NCBI GenBank assembly: GCA_029065305.1
Contig: JAIEIQ010000054.1
Span: 1-8,845 of the forward strand
Reading direction: 5' to 3'
DNA length: 8,845 bases
From: Oscillospiraceae bacterium
GTDB lineage: Bacteria > Bacillota > Clostridia > Oscillospirales > Oscillospiraceae
The position numbers were made by a program, and so were the translations under genes. The notes under the pieces were generated by a model. It was not told the DNA's origin. It did not search any database and saw only the letters and a list, made by a program, of their open reading frames with translations. Positions within the stretch are counted from its first letter, which is position 1. Every line of letters begins with the position of its first letter. Shown one piece after another: positions 5,432-8,845 of this stretch.

Positions 5432-5847
5432 ACAGTCAGGAAAAATCCAATTCGAACAAGAAGGTTTTATACGCGGCGCTGGCTCTGCTGGGGGCGGCGG
5501 CGGTCCTGCTGGGGATCTGGCGGCTTGCCTTGCCCAAGCCCGCGGAGGGGGAGAAAAACATCCTGGTGCGGGTGATCCACGCCGATGGCGGCGAAACAGC
5601 CTTCCCCATCCAGACCCGGCAGGACTATCTGGGCTTCGCCCTGGTGGAGGCCGGCATTGTGGAGGACAACCAGAGCACCTACGGCCTCTATATTCTCACC
5701 GCTGACGGCGAAACCGCCGACGAGGGAAACCAGGAGTGGTGGAAGGTGACGAAATCCGGGGAGATGGTGAACACCGGCGCGGACCAGACCCCCATCGCCG
5801 ACGGGGACGCCTTTGAGCTGACCCTCACCGTGGGCTATGACGGCTAG
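5428..5847 (+). CDS. Membrane-anchored DUF4430 (transcobalamin C-terminal-like) protein
   Basis: The 139-residue product has a short lysine-containing N-terminus, one hydrophobic helix (about 13-31) with no lipobox cysteine, and an exported domain from about residue 44 to the end. That domain has the DUF4430 pattern: a VRVIHADGGE strand, a DYLGFALVEAGIV helix, the EWWKVTKSGE hairpin (W104, W105) and closing TPIADGDAFELTLTV (D125, G126, D127). DUF4430 is related to the C-terminal domain of intrinsic factor and transcobalamin, which contacts cobalamin. Here it stands alone without the helical-barrel half. AAAGGAG (5414-5420) lies 7 nt before the ATG. It overlaps the YcxB-like gene by 4 nt and the ECF S-component gene by 11 nt. 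Acting as an extracellular capture domain for the S component is an inference. Confidence 0.85.
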   Translation: MNSQEKSNSNKKVLYAALALLGAAAVLLGIWRLALPKPAEGEKNILVRVIHADGGETAFPIQTRQDYLGFALVEAGIVEDNQSTYGLYILTADGETADEGNQEWWKVTKSGEMVNTGADQTPIADGDAFELTLTVGYDG

Positions 5848-6367
5848 GCCCTCCGCTCTGGGGGCCAGGGAGGTGGCGGTGCTGGGCCTGCTGGGGGCGG
5901 TGCTCTTCGGGAGCAAGGCCGCGCTGGCCTGGCTTCCCAACGTGGAGCCGGTGTCCCTGCTGGTGATTGTCTATACGGTGGTTCTGGGCTGGAGGGCCCT
6001 GTTTCCCATCTGCGTCTATATTCTGCTGGAATATGTGACCTGGGGCTTCGGCCTCTGGTCCGCCTGTTATCTGTACGTGTGGCCCCTGCTGGCCCTGACG
6101 GCGTGGCTGCTGCGGCGGATGGAGGCGCCTCTGGGCTGGGCGGTGCTCTCCGGGGCCTTCGGGCTCTGCTTCGGGCCCCTGTGCGCCCTGGTGTATCTGG
6201 CCGCAGGGGGCTGGGCCTTCGCCGTGAGCTGGTGGGTCCAGGGCATCCCCTTCGATCTGATCCACTGCGGGGGGAATTTTGTGCTGGCGCTGGCCCTGTT
6301 CCGGCCGTGCAGGGAGCTGCTGGCCCGGCTGGCGGGGCCGGGGCTGTCCGATGGAAAGAAGCATTGA
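5837..6367 (+). CDS. ECF transporter S component (substrate unknown, possibly cobalamin-like)
   Basis: The 176-residue product is almost wholly hydrophobic with about six helices, the size and form of the substrate-binding S subunit of energy-coupling factor importers. The first helix starts with AREVA (residues 10-14), an AxxxA-type motif like those used by S components to dock on EcfT. It is followed by [19 protein letters not shown], a segment I associate with Firmicute S components found beside DUF4430 genes. No EcfA, EcfA' or EcfT gene is present, so it must use a shared module from elsewhere (group II). The ATG at 5837 lies inside the end of the DUF4430 gene with only a weak ribosome binding site, so it is probably translated by coupling. 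Cobalamin or another corrinoid is suggested only by its partner; other vitamins remain possible. Confidence 0.78.
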   Translation: MTARPSALGAREVAVLGLLGAVLFGSKAALAWLPNVEPVSLLVIVYTVVLGWRALFPICVYILLEYVTWGFGLWSACYLYVWPLLALTAWLLRRMEAPLGWAVLSGAFGLCFGPLCALVYLAAGGWAFAVSWWVQGIPFDLIHCGGNFVLALALFRPCRELLARLAGPGLSDGKKH

Positions 6368-6375
6368 AACAATGC
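6361..6375. promoter_or_regulatory. Perfect short dyad upstream of rubrerythrin
   Basis: GCATTG and CAATGC form a perfect 6-bp inverted repeat around AAA, spanning the stop codon of the S-component gene and ending 7 nt before the rubrerythrin ribosome binding site. It could be an operator or a small mRNA hairpin. It does not match the PerR or Rex consensus. Confidence 0.3.
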
Positions 6376-6398
6376 GGAAAATAAAGGAGGAGCATCTT

Positions 6399-6935
6399 AT
6401 GTCCAAGTACGCGGGTACGCAGACCGAAAAGAACCTGGAGGCCGCTTTCGCCGGGGAGTCCCAGGCCAGGAACAAGTACACCTATTTCGCCTCCAAGGCG
6501 AAGAAGGAGGGCTTCGAGCAGATCGCGGCCCTGTTCCTGAAGACCGCCGACAACGAGAAGGAGCACGCCAAGATGTGGTGCAAGGAGCTGGAGGGCATCG
6601 GCAGCACCGCCGAGAATCTGGCTGCCGCCGCCAGCGGGGAGAACTACGAGTGGACCGACATGTACGCCGGCTTCGCGGAGACCGCCGAGAAGGAGGGCTT
6701 CCCTGAGCTGGCCGAGAAGTTCCGTCTGGTGGCCGCTATCGAGAAGCACCACGAGGAGCGCTACCGGGCCCTGCTACGGAACCTGGAGGCCCAGGAGGTC
6801 TTCAAGAAGAGCGAGGTCAAGGTGTGGGAGTGCCGCAACTGCGGCCATATCGTAGTGGGCATCAGCGCCCCGGAGATCTGCCCTGCCTGCGCCCATCCCC
6901 AGGCGTATTTTGAGGTCTCCGCAGAGAACTATTGA
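6399..6935 (+). CDS. rbr: Rubrerythrin
   Basis: This cytosolic non-haem iron protein reduces hydrogen peroxide in anaerobes, taking electrons through its rubredoxin domain. The 178-residue product has the ferritin-like four-helix domain with all expected diiron ligands in order: E20 ([14 protein letters not shown]), E53 and H56 (EKEH), E81 and E84 (GENYEW), and E115 and H118 (EKHH). The C-terminal rubredoxin-type Fe(Cys)4 site is formed by C145, C148, C161 and C164 (CRNC, CPAC). AAAGGAGG (6383-6390) lies 8 nt before the ATG at 6399, the strongest ribosome binding site in the window. The gene starts 31 nt after the S-component stop. I see no promoter in that gap, so it is either co-transcribed or has a promoter inside the preceding gene. 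It ends at a strong terminator. Confidence 0.96.
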   Translation: MSKYAGTQTEKNLEAAFAGESQARNKYTYFASKAKKEGFEQIAALFLKTADNEKEHAKMWCKELEGIGSTAENLAAAASGENYEWTDMYAGFAETAEKEGFPELAEKFRLVAAIEKHHEERYRALLRNLEAQEVFKKSEVKVWECRNCGHIVVGISAPEICPACAHPQAYFEVSAENY

Positions 6936-6950
6936 TTGCCTACATAGAAG

Positions 6951-6989
6951 AAAGCGGCGGCATGGCTGTTCCATGCCGCCGCTTTTTTT
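6951..6989. terminator. Bidirectional terminator between rubrerythrin and the ABC ATPase gene
   Basis: A perfect 15-bp stem, AAAGCGGCGGCATGG (6951-6965) with CCATGCCGCCGCTTT (6971-6985), closes a 5-nt loop, and the T-run continues to 6989 on the plus strand. It also lies directly after the minus-strand stop codon at 6993, with a T-rich stretch on that strand, so it serves both converging units. Confidence 0.9.
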
Positions 6990-6992
6990 GAT

Positions 6993-7715
6993 TCACAGCA
7001 CCTTGGCCAGAAAGCTCCGCAGTCTCTCGCTCTTGGGGGCGGAGAAGAGCTCCTGGGGGGTGTTTTCCTCCACAACGCCGCCGCCGTCCATGAAGAGCAC
7101 CCGGCTCCCCACCTCCCGGGCGAAGCCCATCTCGTGGGTAACCACCACCATGGTCATGCCCTCCCGGGCCAGGTCCTTCATGACCTCCAGCACCTCCCCC
7201 ACCATCTCCGGATCCAGGGCGGAGGTGGGCTCGTCGAAGAGCATCACCTTGGGCTTCATAGCCAGGGCCCTTACGATAGCAACCCGCTGCTTCTGCCCGC
7301 CGGAGAGCTGGTTGGGATAGGCCTCCGCCTTGTCCGTCAGCCCCACCCGCTCCAGCAGGGCCGACGCGGCCGCATCGGCCTCCTCCTGCTTCATGAGCCC
7401 CGTGCGCACCGGGGCCAGGGTGATATTTTTCCGGATGGTCATGTTGGGGAAGAGGTTGAAGTGCTGGAACACCATGCCCATCCGCTGCCGGATCTGGTCG
7501 ATGTTCACCTTGGGGTCGGTGATGACCGTGCCCTCAAAGGTGATGGTCCCGGCGGAGGGCGTCTCCAGCAGGTTCAGGCACCGGAGGAAGGTGGACTTGC
7601 CGGACCCGGAGGGCCCGATGATGACCACCTTCTCCCCGGGATAGATGTGCTGGTCGATGCCGCTGAGCACCAAGTGGTCCCCGAAGGACTTGGAGAGGTT
7701 TTTAACGTCGATCAC
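6993..7715 (-). CDS. Polar amino acid ABC transporter, ATP-binding protein
   Basis: This is the cytosolic ATPase that powers uptake of a polar amino acid (GlnQ/HisP/ArtP class). The 240-residue protein has every expected motif: Walker [10 protein letters not shown] (34-42), Q-loop Q84 in FQHFNLFPN, signature LSGGQ (137-141), Walker B MLFDEP with D161 and E162, D-loop SALD, and switch histidine H194 in VTHEM. The segment after the signature reads RVAIVRAL rather than the commoner RVAIARAL, a mild change. The start is GTG at 7715 (minus strand), with GGAGG (7726-7730) 10 nt upstream. It overlaps the permease stop by 14 nt, so the two are coupled. The substrate cannot be told from the ATPase alone. 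Confidence 0.95.
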   Translation of the reverse strand: MIDVKNLSKSFGDHLVLSGIDQHIYPGEKVVIIGPSGSGKSTFLRCLNLLETPSAGTITFEGTVITDPKVNIDQIRQRMGMVFQHFNLFPNMTIRKNITLAPVRTGLMKQEEADAAASALLERVGLTDKAEAYPNQLSGGQKQRVAIVRALAMKPKVMLFDEPTSALDPEMVGEVLEVMKDLAREGMTMVVVTHEMGFAREVGSRVLFMDGGGVVEENTPQELFSAPKSERLRSFLAKVL

Positions 7716-8421
7716 TTTCCCGCAGCCTCCTTTCCAGTTTCCCCTGGAGCCAGGTCAGAACAATACAGAAGACCAGGTACATCACAGCGGCGCCGATCAG
7801 GGGAAACATGTACTCATAGGTCTTGCTGCCCACCGCGTTGGCATAGTAGAGCACCTCGGCGGCGCCGACGTAGGAGACCAGGGAGGTGTCCTTGAACAGG
7901 ACGATGAACTCGTTGCCCAGGGCGGGCAGGATGTTTTTAAACGCCTGGGGGATGACAATGAAGCGCATGGTGTCCATGTAGTTCAGGCCCAGGGACCGGC
8001 CCGCCTCGCTCTGGCCGATGTCCACGCTCATCAGTCCGCCCCGGACGATCTCCGCCACATAGGCCCCCGAGTTGATGCCCAGCCCCAGCATGCCCACAAA
8101 GAAGCGGTTGCGGCTGGACTTGAAGATGACGTAGCCCCAGATCAGCAGCTGCACCAGCATGGGGGTACCCCGGATAACGGTGGTGTAGAGCTTACACAGG
8201 AGGTTCACCGCCCCCAGGGCGAAATTCCGCTTTCCCGGCCGCTGCTGGTCGTGGGCGGAGCGGATCACCGCCACCAGAACGCCCAGCACCACGCCGATGA
8301 TCAGAGCGCAGGCCGTCAGCTCCAGGGTGGTGCCCATTCCCTTCAGGTAGAGCTTCCACCGGTCCCCGGTGATAAAGGCCATGGTAAATTTTTGGGCAAA
8401 GCCGGCCCAGAATGCCTCCAT
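7702..8421 (-). CDS. Polar amino acid ABC transporter, permease (HisM/GlnP type)
   Basis: The 239-residue inner-membrane subunit has the single-permease layout of this family. An N-terminal segment leads into [20 protein letters not shown] and the first helix (to about residue 53). The conserved [14 protein letters not shown] segment follows, then [16 protein letters not shown], and then the cytoplasmic EAA loop [20 protein letters not shown] with [17 protein letters not shown], which contacts the ATPase. The last helix is [20 protein letters not shown]. Only one permease gene is present, so the complex probably uses a permease homodimer. The ATG at 8421 follows an AGAGGAGAGGGAAG purine tract. 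It is separated from the binding-protein gene by a terminator hairpin and overlaps the ATPase gene. Confidence 0.95.
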   Translation of the reverse strand: MEAFWAGFAQKFTMAFITGDRWKLYLKGMGTTLELTACALIIGVVLGVLVAVIRSAHDQQRPGKRNFALGAVNLLCKLYTTVIRGTPMLVQLLIWGYVIFKSSRNRFFVGMLGLGINSGAYVAEIVRGGLMSVDIGQSEAGRSLGLNYMDTMRFIVIPQAFKNILPALGNEFIVLFKDTSLVSYVGAAEVLYYANAVGSKTYEYMFPLIGAAVMYLVFCIVLTWLQGKLERRLRESDRR

Positions 8422-8447
8422 AGGCTTCCCTCTCCTCTCTGTTTAGT

Positions 8448-8480
8448 AAAAAAGCGGCCCCATACGCCGGGGCCGCTTTT
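8448..8480 (-). terminator. Terminator between the binding-protein and permease genes
   Basis: On the minus strand AAAAGCGGCCCC (8480-8469) pairs perfectly with GGGGCCGCTTTT (8461-8450) around a 7-nt loop, and the T-run extends to six bases (8453-8448). It lies 13 nt after the binding-protein stop codon. It would trim most transcripts after the binding-protein gene while some read through into the permease and ATPase genes. Confidence 0.85.
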
Positions 8481-8493
8481 ATCAGGTGTTTCT

Positions 8494-8845
8494 TTACTCG
8501 GCGGGGATGTACTTGTCAATGATCCGCTGGACCGTGCCGTCCGCGATGAGCTCCTTCAGCGCGCCGTTGACGGCGTTCAGCAGCTCGGTGTTGCCCTTCT
8601 TCACACCGATGGCGTAGTCCTCCGTGACCCAGGTGCCCTCCAGCAGGGCGAGGCCCTCGTTGGCGGCCACGTAGGCCTTGGCGGGCTCGTTGTCGATGAT
8701 GACGCAGTCGATCTGACCGCCCTTCAGGGCCTCCACAGCCACAGCGCCGTTATCGTAGCCGATGACGCGGTCCTCGCCATAGCCGCCGTTCTCCGGGGTG
8801 TCGGAGGCGTAGATGTAGCCGGTGGTGCCCTTCTGGGTGCCGATC
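8494..8845 (-). CDS. Amino acid ABC transporter substrate-binding protein (C-terminal part)
   Basis: The frame runs in from the right edge and stops with TAA at 8496-8494, giving the last 116 or so residues. They show the second half of a family 3 solute-binding protein. IGTQKGTTGYIYA is the lobe-crossing segment after the hinge. ALKGGQIDCVIIDNEPAKAYV is the conserved Asp-containing segment that helps bind the amino acid backbone, and EDYAIGVKKGNTELLNAVN with a final IIDKYIPAE helix closes the domain. The signal peptide and lobe 1 lie outside the window. It would be tethered outside the cell and hand its ligand to the permease encoded next. Ligand type beyond polar or charged amino acid cannot be inferred from this half. 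Confidence 0.93.
   Translation of the reverse strand, partial: IGTQKGTTGYIYASDTPENGGYGEDRVIGYDNGAVAVEALKGGQIDCVIIDNEPAKAYVAANEGLALLEGTWVTEDYAIGVKKGNTELLNAVNGALKELIADGTVQRIIDKYIPAE

Noticed and set aside
6279..6398. Extended N-terminus for rubrerythrin overlapping the S-component gene
   Set aside because: AAAGGAGG precedes the ATG at 6399 and the protein from there has the normal family N-terminus and ligand positions.
1..8845. CRISPR array, insertion sequence, phage genes or attachment-site duplication
   Set aside because: No regularly spaced repeats, transposase or integrase motifs were seen, and no second copy of the tRNA-Ser 3' end was noticed by eye.

Overview
The window most likely comes from a strictly anaerobic, GC-rich Firmicute of the Oscillospiraceae type (Clostridium cluster IV, gut bacteria). 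This is an inference. It rests on a clostridial-type anaerobic sulfatase-maturating enzyme, a rubrerythrin, MreB/Mbl and ComF homologues, strong AGGAGG-type ribosome binding sites and sigma-A-like promoters with 17-bp spacers. No gene in the window names the species.

Layout. Positions 1-74 hold the last codons of an unidentified gene. Positions 191-1303 encode an anSME radical SAM enzyme with its own promoter and terminator. A tRNA-Ser(GGA) with its own promoter and terminator lies at 1467-1558. An AT-rich stretch follows, with a small XRE regulator (1749-1988) overlapping a ComF-family phosphoribosyltransferase gene (1976-2692). A monocistronic-looking mreB/mbl gene occupies 2833-3861. An unrecognised eight-helix membrane protein (4010-4789) has its own promoter and ends at a strong terminator. 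A tightly packed trio follows: a YcxB-like membrane protein (4853-5431), a membrane-anchored DUF4430 protein (5428-5847) and an ECF-transporter S component (5837-6367). Rubrerythrin (6399-6935) starts 31 nt after the trio. On the minus strand, converging on a bidirectional terminator, lies a polar amino acid ABC transporter: binding protein (8494-8845, N-terminus outside the window), permease (7702-8421) and ATPase (6993-7715).

How the parts work together. The clearest functional units are the amino acid importer and the DUF4430/ECF-S pair. In the importer, a terminator between the binding-protein gene and the permease gene probably sets stoichiometry. DUF4430 is related to the C-terminal domain of transcobalamin and intrinsic factor, and it overlaps the gene of a vitamin-type S component. 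The pair is therefore a candidate anchored capture protein plus membrane receptor for a cobalamin-like or other micronutrient. It would need an EcfA/A'/T energising module encoded elsewhere. This is the part of the window most worth following up. The rest reads as ordinary core genome. There is no CRISPR array, transposase, integrase or phage gene.
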